The position numbers were made by a program, and so were the translations under genes. A DNA stretch of 18,585 nt from an uncultured Clostridia bacterium (lineage in GTDB: Bacteria; Bacillota; Clostridia; Christensenellales; UBA1242): contig CAMYXB010000010.1 in the NCBI GenBank assembly GCA_947303145.1, positions 1 to 18,585 on the forward strand, read 5' to 3'. Positions 1-6,328 of the stretch are shown one piece after another. The notes under the pieces are model-generated. The model searched no databases. It was not told where the DNA came from and worked only from the letters and a program-made list of their open reading frames with translations. Within the stretch, counting starts at the first letter, position 1; every line of letters starts with the position of its first letter.

Positions 1-840
1 CTAATAGATTATGAAAGAGGAGCCAAACTTGCTGGAAATGGCTCTTGGATTTACAAAGGAATGGGAGCAAGGCTGGAGTGGGCTCTACTCAACTACTTTA
101 TCGACGAGCATTTAAGTGATGGATATGAGTTTATTCTTCCTCCACATATGCTCAATTATGACTGCGGATTTGGTGCGGGGCAGTTCCCAAAATTCGCCGA
201 TGAAGTATATTGGATAGATAATAAAGACGAGAAGTCCAAATTTTTACTCCCCACAGCAGAGACTGTTCTTGTCAATATGTATAGGAATGAGATTATCCCT
301 GAGGAAAAACTTCCTATGAAATTTTTTGCCTATACTCCTTGCTATAGGAGAGAAGCGGGCAGTTATAGACAGGAAGAGCGTGGTATGATTAGAGGGCATC
401 AATTTAACAAGGTGGAAATGGTGCAATATACTACACCTGAGAATAGTGCCAAGGCTTTTGATGAACTTGTAGAGAAAGCAGCAAGGCTTGTAGAGAAGTT
501 GGGATTGCATTTCCAGATTTCCAAACTTGCCGCTGGCGACTGCAGTGCATCAATGAAGAGAACCTACGATATTGAGGTGTGGATTCCAAGCATGGGAATA
601 TACAAGGAAGTGTCGTCTGCATCAAATAGCGGAGATTATCAAGCGAGAAGAAACAATACTAGATATAGAAATAGCGAGACTAAAAAGACAGAGTTTGTGC
701 ATACTTTGAATGCTAGTGGACTGGCTACTTCAAGACTACTTCCTGCCATTGTCGAGCAATATCAAAATGCAGATGGAAGCGTCACTGTGCCAGAAGTTTT
801 GAGAAAATATTTAGGTGGAATTGACAGGATAACTAAGTAG
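1..840 (+). CDS. serS: Serine--tRNA ligase, 3' part (5' end outside window)
   Basis: Class II aminoacyl-tRNA synthetase that charges tRNA-Ser with serine in the cytoplasm. The frame is open from base 1, and the residues before the first in-window ATG (YERGAKLAGNGSWIYKG) match the usual SerRS sequence just before motif 1, so the gene continues upstream. The coiled-coil tRNA-binding arm is missing with the 5' part. Motif 2 is seen as PCYRREAGSYRQEERGMIR followed by HQFNKVEMVQ. Motif 3 lies near the C-terminus around GLATSRLLPAIVEQYQ. It ends in TAG. The GFGAGQFPKF and GSYRQEERGMIRGHQF wording differs from the commonest bacterial form (G-T-G-Q-L-P-K-F, AGKDTRG) and suggests a divergent SerRS subgroup, perhaps a second SerRS; this cannot be settled without the N-terminus. 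Confidence 0.97.
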   Translation, partial: LIDYERGAKLAGNGSWIYKGMGARLEWALLNYFIDEHLSDGYEFILPPHMLNYDCGFGAGQFPKFADEVYWIDNKDEKSKFLLPTAETVLVNMYRNEIIPEEKLPMKFFAYTPCYRREAGSYRQEERGMIRGHQFNKVEMVQYTTPENSAKAFDELVEKAARLVEKLGLHFQISKLAAGDCSASMKRTYDIEVWIPSMGIYKEVSSASNSGDYQARRNNTRYRNSETKKTEFVHTLNASGLATSRLLPAIVEQYQNADGSVTVPEVLRKYLGGIDRITK

Positions 841-848
841 AGAGAAGC

Positions 849-864
849 TAAACTATTCGCAAAA
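849..864 (+). repeat. 16-bp direct repeat, left copy
   Basis: The 16 bases TAAACTATTCGCAAAA start 8 bases after the serS stop codon and recur exactly at 2034-2049, 1185 bases further on. The second copy is one arm of a perfect palindrome, but this left copy has no matching inverted arm beside it. The two copies bracket the nucleotidyltransferase-like gene. Confidence 0.9.
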
Positions 865-875
865 AAATGTAAATT

Positions 876-1778
876 ATGCAAAAAGAAATAATAGAAAATT
901 TTTCTATCCTAAAAGACAAGCAGACCATTCAGGGTTTTTATAACAAAATTCTGGATTATTTAACTTTGTCACTTAATGAGATGAATTCAGAGGCAAAAGA
1001 TGTTGACCGATTAGATGCCTCTTTCACCAAAATTTTTCCCATGGGAGAATATACCAATGATACTTACATTGATGATTCAGGTGAGCTGGAAATATTGGTT
1101 GCCTCTTGCGACTCACAACTAATATCTCTTAATGCATCTTATTCAAAATATTATAAGAGAGCCAAGAATAAAAAAGAGAAGGCACTGCTATCAAATGACG
1201 GGACATATGATAAAATAATTGACCAATTAGCCACTTGTATAGCAAGTCATTTCTCAAACGAAACACCCATACTTATAGTGAATGAGGGTATAAAAATATT
1301 ATCAAAGGGGGAGTTCTCCCACAAAGTTCTCATTAGATTTGCCACATATCACGAAAATGACGAAAATTGTATGTTTACTCTGTGGAATCCTCTTGAAAAA
1401 ACTCAGGTTTCACTAAATTTATTCCATTATATTGAAAACATAGATAAGAAAGATAAAGATACAGGTGGCAATTATAAAAAACTTATAAGAATTTACAAAA
1501 ATTTTAGAAAAAATCTACTGATTAAGAAGAAAGCAAAAAGTAGTGATATTAACAAATATTTGGTAGAAGTTGTGCTTTATAATATACCTAATTTCCTTCT
1601 TTTAGGCGATAATATATATGATGTGTTTACTAAATCAATCAACTATCTTTCCAATGCAGACATATCTTCTTTTGTAGACTTTGATAGCCGGCCAATTTCA
1701 AAATTTAGTTTGACACCTGTGACATATTCGCATATAAAATCATTCATTTATCTTATGCAAAAACACATAAGAGAGTAA
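876..1778 (+). CDS. Nucleotidyltransferase-fold protein, CD-NTase-like, with degenerate active site
   Basis: 300 aa. The layout matches the nucleotidyltransferase family that includes CD-NTases. An N-terminal helical stretch is followed by a nucleotide-binding loop at residues 57-74 (GEYTNDTYIDDSGELEIL), which corresponds to the usual G-S...T...S-D-I-D motif. A late block at about 185-240 (HYIENID, TGGNYKKLIRIYKNFRK, YLVEVVLYNIPN) resembles the family's H-x-E-N and G-G-x-[FY]-K-x-x-x-R-x-x-K signature and the helix after it. The Ser of the GS motif is Glu58, the D-x-D pair is Glu70/Glu72, and the third catalytic Asp strand reads HKVLIRFATY with no Asp. The metal site therefore looks altered or lost. 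There is no clear Shine-Dalgarno and no recognisable promoter; it may be read from serS, 35 bases upstream. No CBASS effector or other defence gene is adjacent. The fold is fairly secure; the biochemical role is unknown. Confidence 0.75.
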   Translation: MQKEIIENFSILKDKQTIQGFYNKILDYLTLSLNEMNSEAKDVDRLDASFTKIFPMGEYTNDTYIDDSGELEILVASCDSQLISLNASYSKYYKRAKNKKEKALLSNDGTYDKIIDQLATCIASHFSNETPILIVNEGIKILSKGEFSHKVLIRFATYHENDENCMFTLWNPLEKTQVSLNLFHYIENIDKKDKDTGGNYKKLIRIYKNFRKNLLIKKKAKSSDINKYLVEVVLYNIPNFLLLGDNIYDVFTKSINYLSNADISSFVDFDSRPISKFSLTPVTYSHIKSFIYLMQKHIRE

Positions 1779-2159
1779 GATATCAATTTGTTGAAATATT
1801 TAATCTAATTTTGATATTAGATTTATCATCTAATATAATTGTATTTTTATATTATAAAGTTTGTTTATAAGATTAATGTTAAAATTTTAATTTATTTTTT
1901 CAATAACTTTTTAATATAAGTTTAGAAATTTATTTTATATTTTGCTTACGCACACATTTTTTATTAAAAGTCCACCTTTTTATTTACAAGCACATTTACC
2001 GCATATTTAGAGCTTTTTGTTGCCATTATTTATTAAACTATTCGCAAAACCTGTCTTTTGCGAATAGTTTAGACGGCTGTGAAAACGACTATGATTTGAT
2101 TATAAATAGTTTTGATTATAAATTTAATGACAAAAATCTAGGAGTTCCCTACTCTATTA
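1779..2159. other. AT-rich convergent intergenic region
   Basis: 381 bases between the convergent nucleotidyltransferase-like and YgjP genes. It is very AT-rich and has no convincing ORF. It holds a weak hairpin at 1802-1823 (8-bp arms, 6-base loop, no G/C-rich stem), the strong palindrome at 2034-2071, and a short direct repeat GATTATAAAT around 2098-2123. No other gene-like or RNA-like structure is evident. Confidence 0.7.
2034..2071. repeat. Perfect 16-6-16 palindrome, right copy of direct repeat
   Basis: Left arm TAAACTATTCGCAAAA (2034-2049), spacer CCTGTC (2050-2055), and the exact reverse complement of the left arm (2056-2071). The stem has only four G/C pairs and is followed by AGACGGCT, not a U-tract, on either strand. 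It therefore does not look like an ordinary intrinsic terminator, although it may slow transcription between the convergent genes. The left arm equals the repeat at 849-864. Confidence 0.9.
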
Positions 2160-2828
2160 TTAATAAAGATTTAAGAGAAAAGAATATTCTTTAAGAGTCT
2201 CTCTACTTTCCTTCCAATCTGGGAATAAATTTGAAAGCATTGCGTAGAATTTACTTGAATGATTCAGTTCTTTAAGATGGGTTAATTCATGCATAATTAC
2301 AAAATCAACAAGTTTGGGAGGGACCATGACAAGTCTCCAGTTAAATTTGATTACACCGAAATTGTCACAACTTCCCCACTTTGATTTATAGTCACCTATG
2401 ATTAGTTTCGAGATATTATATTCACTTCTAATCTGGATAATTTCTTTCACTCTCTTAAATAATATTTTTTGAGCGATTTCCCTGATGCTTTTCTTGATAT
2501 AGATGTCAGTTTTGTCTTTATATTTAGTGGGAATAAGTAAATACTCCTCTGTGAAAGTGGCTTTTTTTACTTTTTCTGTATATATTATGGCATACATTTT
2601 TCCGAATAATAAAACATATTCCCTATTTATTACTTTATAATATTTGTTATTGATTGATTTTATTTGTTGTAATTTCTTACTTAGTATATTTTTTTTGGAT
2701 TGCAGGATATCTTCCAGTTTATCGTTTTTTACGCCAAAAGGAGAGTATATCACTATCTCTCCTTGTTGAGTGATGGTTATCTTGATGCTCTTTCTCTTCT
2801 CTCTTATTATGCTAGCGTTTTCTATCAT
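2160..2828 (-). CDS. YgjP-type (DUF45) zinc metallopeptidase
   Basis: 222 aa, the usual length for the YgjP/DUF45 family, a soluble zincin group related in fold to M48/SprT peptidases. The zinc motif HELTH is at 180-184, with a third ligand His190 six residues on (HELTH-x5-H), as in the family. The conserved W-G-S-C at 151-154 precedes it. The N-terminus has the family's start (VIREKRKSIKI-like strand). The ATG at 2828 is preceded by TAGGA nine bases upstream and by a promoter at 2851-2879. The biological substrate of this family is not established; in many bacteria it sits as a stand-alone housekeeping gene. Divergent from the gene at 2994. Confidence 0.9.
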   Translation of the reverse strand: MIENASIIREKRKSIKITITQQGEIVIYSPFGVKNDKLEDILQSKKNILSKKLQQIKSINNKYYKVINREYVLLFGKMYAIIYTEKVKKATFTEEYLLIPTKYKDKTDIYIKKSIREIAQKILFKRVKEIIQIRSEYNISKLIIGDYKSKWGSCDNFGVIKFNWRLVMVPPKLVDFVIMHELTHLKELNHSSKFYAMLSNLFPDWKESRETLKEYSFLLNLY

Positions 2829-2850
2829 GTTTTAATTCCTACTTCCAATA

Positions 2851-2879
2851 ATTATATCATGTATTATTTTATTAGTTAA
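2851..2879 (-). promoter_or_regulatory. Sigma-A promoter of the YgjP-type peptidase gene
   Basis: On the minus strand: -35 TTAACT (2874-2879), 17-bp spacer, -10 TATAAT (2851-2856). The predicted start of transcription lies about 15 bases before the ATG at 2828, leaving room for the TAGGA ribosome site. Confidence 0.65.
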
Positions 2880-2888
2880 TTAAATATC

Positions 2889-2917
2889 TTGACTAAATTC
2901 GTATTATTTTGTAAAAT
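2889..2917 (+). promoter_or_regulatory. Sigma-A promoter of the 418-aa membrane protein gene
   Basis: -35 TTGACT (2889-2894), 17-bp spacer, -10 TAAAAT (2912-2917). This predicts a leader of about 70 bases before the ATG at 2994. It is back to back with the minus-strand promoter at 2851-2879, only 9 bp apart, so the two may compete or be co-regulated. Confidence 0.7.
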
Positions 2918-2993
2918 TTATGTGAATGTAAATATGGGTTAAATGAATTATTGACCAAAATGTAAAAAAAAATTGAAAATATTTGAGGATAAT

Positions 2994-4250
2994 ATGGACG
3001 AAAAAGATAACAAAAATGAACTTATTGCCAGCCAGCAAAACCTCTTTAATTTAGAGGAAAAATTGTCAGAAAATGAAAGTAATTCACAAGAGATTAGCAT
3101 TGATAATAATGCCGCCTCTTTTATGCAATTTGACCTTTTTGACCAAAACATGAAGATGATGAATAACAATGTTGGCCAAGAAAGGGCTCAAAAATATGAG
3201 AATAAATTTGAAAATTTAAATAATTTTTCTACAGAAATTGAACCTAAAGGCGGATTGGATATATCTAAGTTAAAAGAGGAAAAAAACATAACAAGAGAAA
3301 AACATTACAAAAAGCCTAAAATTCAAGTCTCACAATCACTTATAGAAAACCCTACATTAAAAGATAAAGACATATCTTCAGCTCCTTCTCCAGTTGATAA
3401 TATTAACAAAAAAGAAAATAACGTGATTGATATAGTAGAAAAAACAGATGATGTATCATCATCTTCTGCGAGCAAAGAAGAAAAGGAATTTGTTCTATCT
3501 AAAAAAACAAATGACAATGTAGTCACGATGATGGAGAGTGACTATAAGGAAACTATAGGCAAACTATATAGTGCCTCTAAGCATCAAGATCCCTATGAGG
3601 CTAATAGAATGAAGTCTTTTAAGGAGATATTCCCACATTCTCAGGTTTCTTATACAAAAAATGATGATAACATGTCGAAATTGGACAAAATAATAGCCAC
3701 TAATGAAGACAGCAATATTAGTTGTGAAGATATAAAGATGCTTAATAACCTGTATAATTTGCAGGGGATAAAGATAAAATCCCATACATCAGTCTCCAGT
3801 AAAAAATCCAGCAAAGTCTACATCGATAAAAATAAACTCAATATGTTTTCTATGCTTTTGACTTCATTTATAATGCTAATAGAAGTCATATTGACATATA
3901 TTTTTGTGAGAAATGCGGGCAAAATAGTGTCATCTCATGCTATAGTTTACTATCTAACTGGTGCGCTCTCTATTGCGTTGTGCATTATTGCTGTGCTTGA
4001 AAATTTCTTTGATAGATATAAATTGGTAATTATGAAGAATAATTTTAAGAAGGAATTTACTGCCAGACTTCTTATCTTTATCGTAATTTCTGTAATCGTT
4101 CTTGCCATTTGTTTGGCATTTGGTATGAAAAGTTTGGGAGATAAATACTTTATAAGCCTTTGGCTAATACCTACTCTTGCATTAAGCAATATCGTTGTGT
4201 ATTTCCTTGTAAAGTACTTTTTCGTAAAGCAAAAATTTTTTAATAGTTAA
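2994..4250 (+). CDS. Unknown protein: long disordered acidic/polar N-terminus plus four C-terminal TM helices
   Basis: 418 aa; I do not recognise the family. Residues 1 to about 180 are rich in Asn, Lys, Glu and Ser with no hydrophobic core, so they are probably disordered. Residues 183-265 (SDYKETIGKLYSASKHQDPY, then SFKEIFPHS and DIKMLNNLYNLQGI) look more ordered. Four hydrophobic helices follow at about 284-306, 317-338, 358-378 and 385-410, and the protein ends in a short basic tail. The long N-terminal part lacks a signal peptide and probably faces the cytoplasm. An upstream TTG at 2973 is in frame, but the ATG at 2994 has GAGG five bases before it and is the better start. It has its own promoter, and its terminator is shared with rnhA. 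It could be a scaffold or regulator at the membrane; that is a guess. Confidence 0.85.
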   Translation: MDEKDNKNELIASQQNLFNLEEKLSENESNSQEISIDNNAASFMQFDLFDQNMKMMNNNVGQERAQKYENKFENLNNFSTEIEPKGGLDISKLKEEKNITREKHYKKPKIQVSQSLIENPTLKDKDISSAPSPVDNINKKENNVIDIVEKTDDVSSSSASKEEKEFVLSKKTNDNVVTMMESDYKETIGKLYSASKHQDPYEANRMKSFKEIFPHSQVSYTKNDDNMSKLDKIIATNEDSNISCEDIKMLNNLYNLQGIKIKSHTSVSSKKSSKVYIDKNKLNMFSMLLTSFIMLIEVILTYIFVRNAGKIVSSHAIVYYLTGALSIALCIIAVLENFFDRYKLVIMKNNFKKEFTARLLIFIVISVIVLAICLAFGMKSLGDKYFISLWLIPTLALSNIVVYFLVKYFFVKQKFFNS

Positions 4251-4255
4251 AAAAG

Positions 4256-4298
4256 AAAACTTATCCTTTATCATAACAAGCATTTAGGATAAGTTTTT
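4256..4298. terminator. Bidirectional intrinsic terminator
   Basis: Perfect 12-bp inverted repeat: AAAACTTATCCT (4256-4267) with AGGATAAGTTTT (4286-4297), loop of 18 bases. A T-run follows on the plus strand and the A-run at the left end gives a U-tract on the minus strand. It serves the convergent 418-aa membrane protein gene and rnhA; the rnhA stop codon (4284-4286) overlaps it. Confidence 0.8.
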
Positions 4299-4733
4299 AT
4301 TTAATTTGGCTATTTCGCTCCTTGCTATTTCATCACATCGGTTATTTTTTTCTACAGTGGAGTGTCCCTTCACTTTATGAAAAGAGACATTGTGATATTC
4401 AAGAAGAGACAACAATCTAAGCCATAAATCCATATTTAATACTTCCTTATTCTTTGAGTTTTTCCAGCCTTTTAGTTGCCAATCTTCTATCCACTTTTCG
4501 CTTATAGCATTGCAAACATATGCTGAGTCTGTGTATAGGTCGACATTGCATTTCTCTTTCAACGTCTCTAATGCGCAAATAACTGCCATGAGTTCCATAC
4601 GATTGTTAGTGGTACTTTCTTCTCCGCCAGAGATTATTTTTTCATGTCCTTTATAACTTAAAATGGCACCATATCCACCAGGCCCGGGATTGCCCGAGCA
4701 AGCGCCATCTGTATATATTTCTACATTTTTCAT
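4284..4733 (-). CDS. rnhA: Ribonuclease HI
   Basis: 149 aa, the normal size of bacterial type 1 RNase H, which cuts the RNA strand of RNA-DNA hybrids (R-loops, Okazaki primers). The whole catalytic set is visible: Asp9 in IYTDGACSGNPGPGGYGA, Glu47 in NNRMEL, Asp69 in LYTDS, His124 in VKGHS and Asp134. These match E. coli D10/E48/D70/H124/D134. An in-frame GTG lies at 4742, but the ATG at 4733 has AGGTG six bases upstream and begins with the family's usual strand, so 4733 is chosen. It follows the HD-domain gene by 52 bases with a terminator between them. Confidence 0.96.
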   Translation of the reverse strand: MKNVEIYTDGACSGNPGPGGYGAILSYKGHEKIISGGEESTTNNRMELMAVICALETLKEKCNVDLYTDSAYVCNAISEKWIEDWQLKGWKNSKNKEVLNMDLWLRLLSLLEYHNVSFHKVKGHSTVEKNNRCDEIARSEIAKLNKNLS

Positions 4734-4759
4734 ATAAGTCACCTATATCATTTTGGAAT

Positions 4760-4788
4760 AAAAAAGAGCAAAAAACTTCTCCGCTCTA
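4760..4788 (-). terminator. Terminator after the HD-domain gene
   Basis: On the minus strand AGAGC (4783-4787) pairs with GCTCT (4765-4769) across a 13-base loop, followed by a T6 run. The stem is short, so strength is uncertain. It overlaps the HD gene's TAG stop. Confidence 0.5.
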
Positions 4789-5208
4789 ATTATAACCTTT
4801 TGAAATAAGACTTTCAATAATTTTTTTTGAATTTTTATAAGCAGAAGAATCTTTCCCCCTCCTGCGACCTATATCAAGCAATCTTTCCTCGAATGATACA
4901 TAGTTTCCTTTGCCGTCTATATGCATATCAGCAAAATTTAACAAATCTAGTTCTTTTGATGAATAAATACAATCCGGCACGCCATGATATTTTATCTCAT
5001 TTGAGTATTTATATTTTTGTTTGTCTAGAAGTTCTCCTCCAATATAATTATGCTCAGGGTTATCACAAAATTCATACCCAATATCATGCAAATAACCTAA
5101 AGTAAACATTTCTTCACAATATGTGCTATCGTATTTTTTTTCAATACAATATTCTTTCATAAATCTTGCAACTGAAATTATATGATTTATTCTATCATTT
5201 GAAATCAT
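4786..5208 (-). CDS. Small HD-domain protein, probable metal-dependent phosphohydrolase
   Basis: 140 aa, a single stand-alone HD domain. The metal ligands follow family order: His9 (RINHIISVARFM), His41-Asp42 (LGYLHDIGYEF), His53 (HNYIGGELL), His75 (IKYHG) and Asp94 (NFADMHID). The pattern resembles short HD hydrolases acting on nucleotides or other phosphate esters; the substrate cannot be read from the sequence. The ATG has GAGGA seven bases upstream. It lies directly downstream of tRNA-Trp on the same strand, 68 bases from the tRNA 3' end, with a T9 run between. Confidence 0.88.
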   Translation of the reverse strand: MISNDRINHIISVARFMKEYCIEKKYDSTYCEEMFTLGYLHDIGYEFCDNPEHNYIGGELLDKQKYKYSNEIKYHGVPDCIYSSKELDLLNFADMHIDGKGNYVSFEERLLDIGRRRGKDSSAYKNSKKIIESLISKGYN

Positions 5209-5276
5209 ATTTTCTTCCTCTTAGTTGATATCTCTATGAGATTTACTTTACATGTTGTTATATGCTAAAAAAAAAT

Positions 5277-5350
5277 TGGCAGGGGAAGAGGGATTCGAAC
5301 CCCCATCGACGGTTTTGGAGACCGCTACTCTACCATTGAACTATTCCCCT
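5277..5350 (-). tRNA. tRNA-Trp (anticodon CCA)
   Basis: 74 bases including an encoded CCA (5277-5279). The acceptor arms AGGGGAA (5344-5350) and TTCCCCT (5281-5287) pair fully, with discriminator G. The D loop contains AATGGTA, the anticodon loop reads CTCCAAA between GCGGT and ACCGT, and the T loop is TTCGAAT. A T9 tract (5267-5275) follows the CCA almost at once and probably ends transcription. The D stem relies on G-U wobbles, which is unremarkable. Confidence 0.97.
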
Positions 5351-5369
5351 ATGATTGAAAGACTATTGT

Positions 5370-5398
5370 AGTATATATTTTTTTGAAATATTTGTCAA
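5370..5398 (-). promoter_or_regulatory. Sigma-A promoter of tRNA-Trp
   Basis: On the minus strand: -35 TTGACA (5393-5398), 17-bp spacer, -10 TATACT (5370-5375), giving a start about 12 bases before the mature tRNA 5' end. The -35 box overlaps the TGA stop codon of the M19 dipeptidase gene. Confidence 0.8.
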
Positions 5399-6267
5399 TC
5401 AAAAAAAACAAAGAGAGAGGCAAAAAGTGTATTATTTTTTCTATTTTTATTAATAAATCTCTTTAGGTTTTTATAAAAGACGTGTTTAATCACGCCCCTT
5501 GAAATACCTAAATCAAGTAGTTCTTTTTTTAGATTAGAAAAATGCAGGTAATTCTCAAGATTGTTTGGAAGATTTTCTGTTCCAAAAAAATCACTTCCTA
5601 TGGCAAAATATTTATAGCCATATTTTTTTATTGCATAGCTGATTTGATAGGCAATATCTTTTGCTGTGATAACTTTCTTTTTTGATATAAAATCTCTTAC
5701 AAACGAAAGACAAATAAGTCCACTTGAAGATATTACTTTCCTTACTTGCTCTTCATCAAGATTGCGCCTGTGTTTGTGTAATTCATAAAGATTGCAATGA
5801 GAATTGAAAATGGGCTTTTGTGTTATATTGCAAAAATCATAGAAAGTTCTCTTGTTCATGTGAGCCGTGTCGACTAGTATACCAGCATTTTCTAGTTTTT
5901 TTACTACTTTTTCACCAAGAGGAGAAATTCCCTTTTTACCAAAAGCCCCACCGCCTAAAGAGTTGTCATTATTCCAAACTATTCCACAAGAAGTGGGGTT
6001 TAGTCTAATAATTTCACGAATTGCTGTGTCATAATTTTTCTCATTTATAAATCCCAAATCTTCTATGCCAAGTTTTATGTTTTTTGAATGGGCTATTATT
6101 TTGCTATATTTTTTTATGTATTTTATAGGCGATATCAATCTGGTAGTCCAAACTTGTGCGATAATGCATGTATTTTTGTGATACAACCCAAAATGATTGA
6201 GATATGCTTTTATTTGCCTATCGTTTAGTGTAGTTAAAAAATCGTTGTGTGCATCAAATATTTTCAT
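5395..6267 (-). CDS. Membrane dipeptidase family protein (peptidase M19)
   Basis: 290 aa, slightly shorter than many M19 members. Family features in order: N-terminal zinc motif DAHND (His7, Asp9), Glu69 in LGIED (likely the bridging Glu), the N-x-x-G-G-G-A-F-G block at 102-110, His136 in VDTAHM, His157 in NSHCN, the HRRNLD turn at 166-171, and Asp226 in IGSDFFG. All metal-binding residues appear present, so an active binuclear zinc dipeptidase is likely, hydrolysing dipeptides with unusual or D-residues. No signal peptide is seen, so it is probably cytoplasmic. It starts just beyond the rny terminator. No clear Shine-Dalgarno lies before the ATG at 6267, so translation start is less certain than the family call. 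Confidence 0.9.
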   Translation of the reverse strand: MKIFDAHNDFLTTLNDRQIKAYLNHFGLYHKNTCIIAQVWTTRLISPIKYIKKYSKIIAHSKNIKLGIEDLGFINEKNYDTAIREIIRLNPTSCGIVWNNDNSLGGGAFGKKGISPLGEKVVKKLENAGILVDTAHMNKRTFYDFCNITQKPIFNSHCNLYELHKHRRNLDEEQVRKVISSSGLICLSFVRDFISKKKVITAKDIAYQISYAIKKYGYKYFAIGSDFFGTENLPNNLENYLHFSNLKKELLDLGISRGVIKHVFYKNLKRFINKNRKNNTLFASLFVFFD

Positions 6268-6291
6268 ATTCTATAATATTATCTTTAAGAG

Positions 6292-6321
6292 AAAAAAGTG
6301 CAGCTATTATGCTACACTTTT
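6292..6321 (-). terminator. Intrinsic terminator of rny
   Basis: On the minus strand AAAAGTGTAGC (6311-6321) pairs with GCTGCACTTTT (6294-6304), one G-U pair, loop of 6, followed by a T6 run (6292-6297). It begins 8 bases after the rny stop codon. Confidence 0.85.
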
Positions 6322-6328
6322 ATATCTA

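Noticed and set aside
865..2033. Terminal inverted repeats of a transposon at the inner edges of the 16-bp repeats
   Set aside because: The two inner ends share only a loose A-rich resemblance, no better than expected in such AT-rich DNA.
849..2071. XerCD dif-like site or integron cassette flanking the nucleotidyltransferase-like gene
   Set aside because: The arms do not match dif, the two repeat sites do not share the same central 6 bases as attL/attR would, and no attC-like structure or integrase is present.
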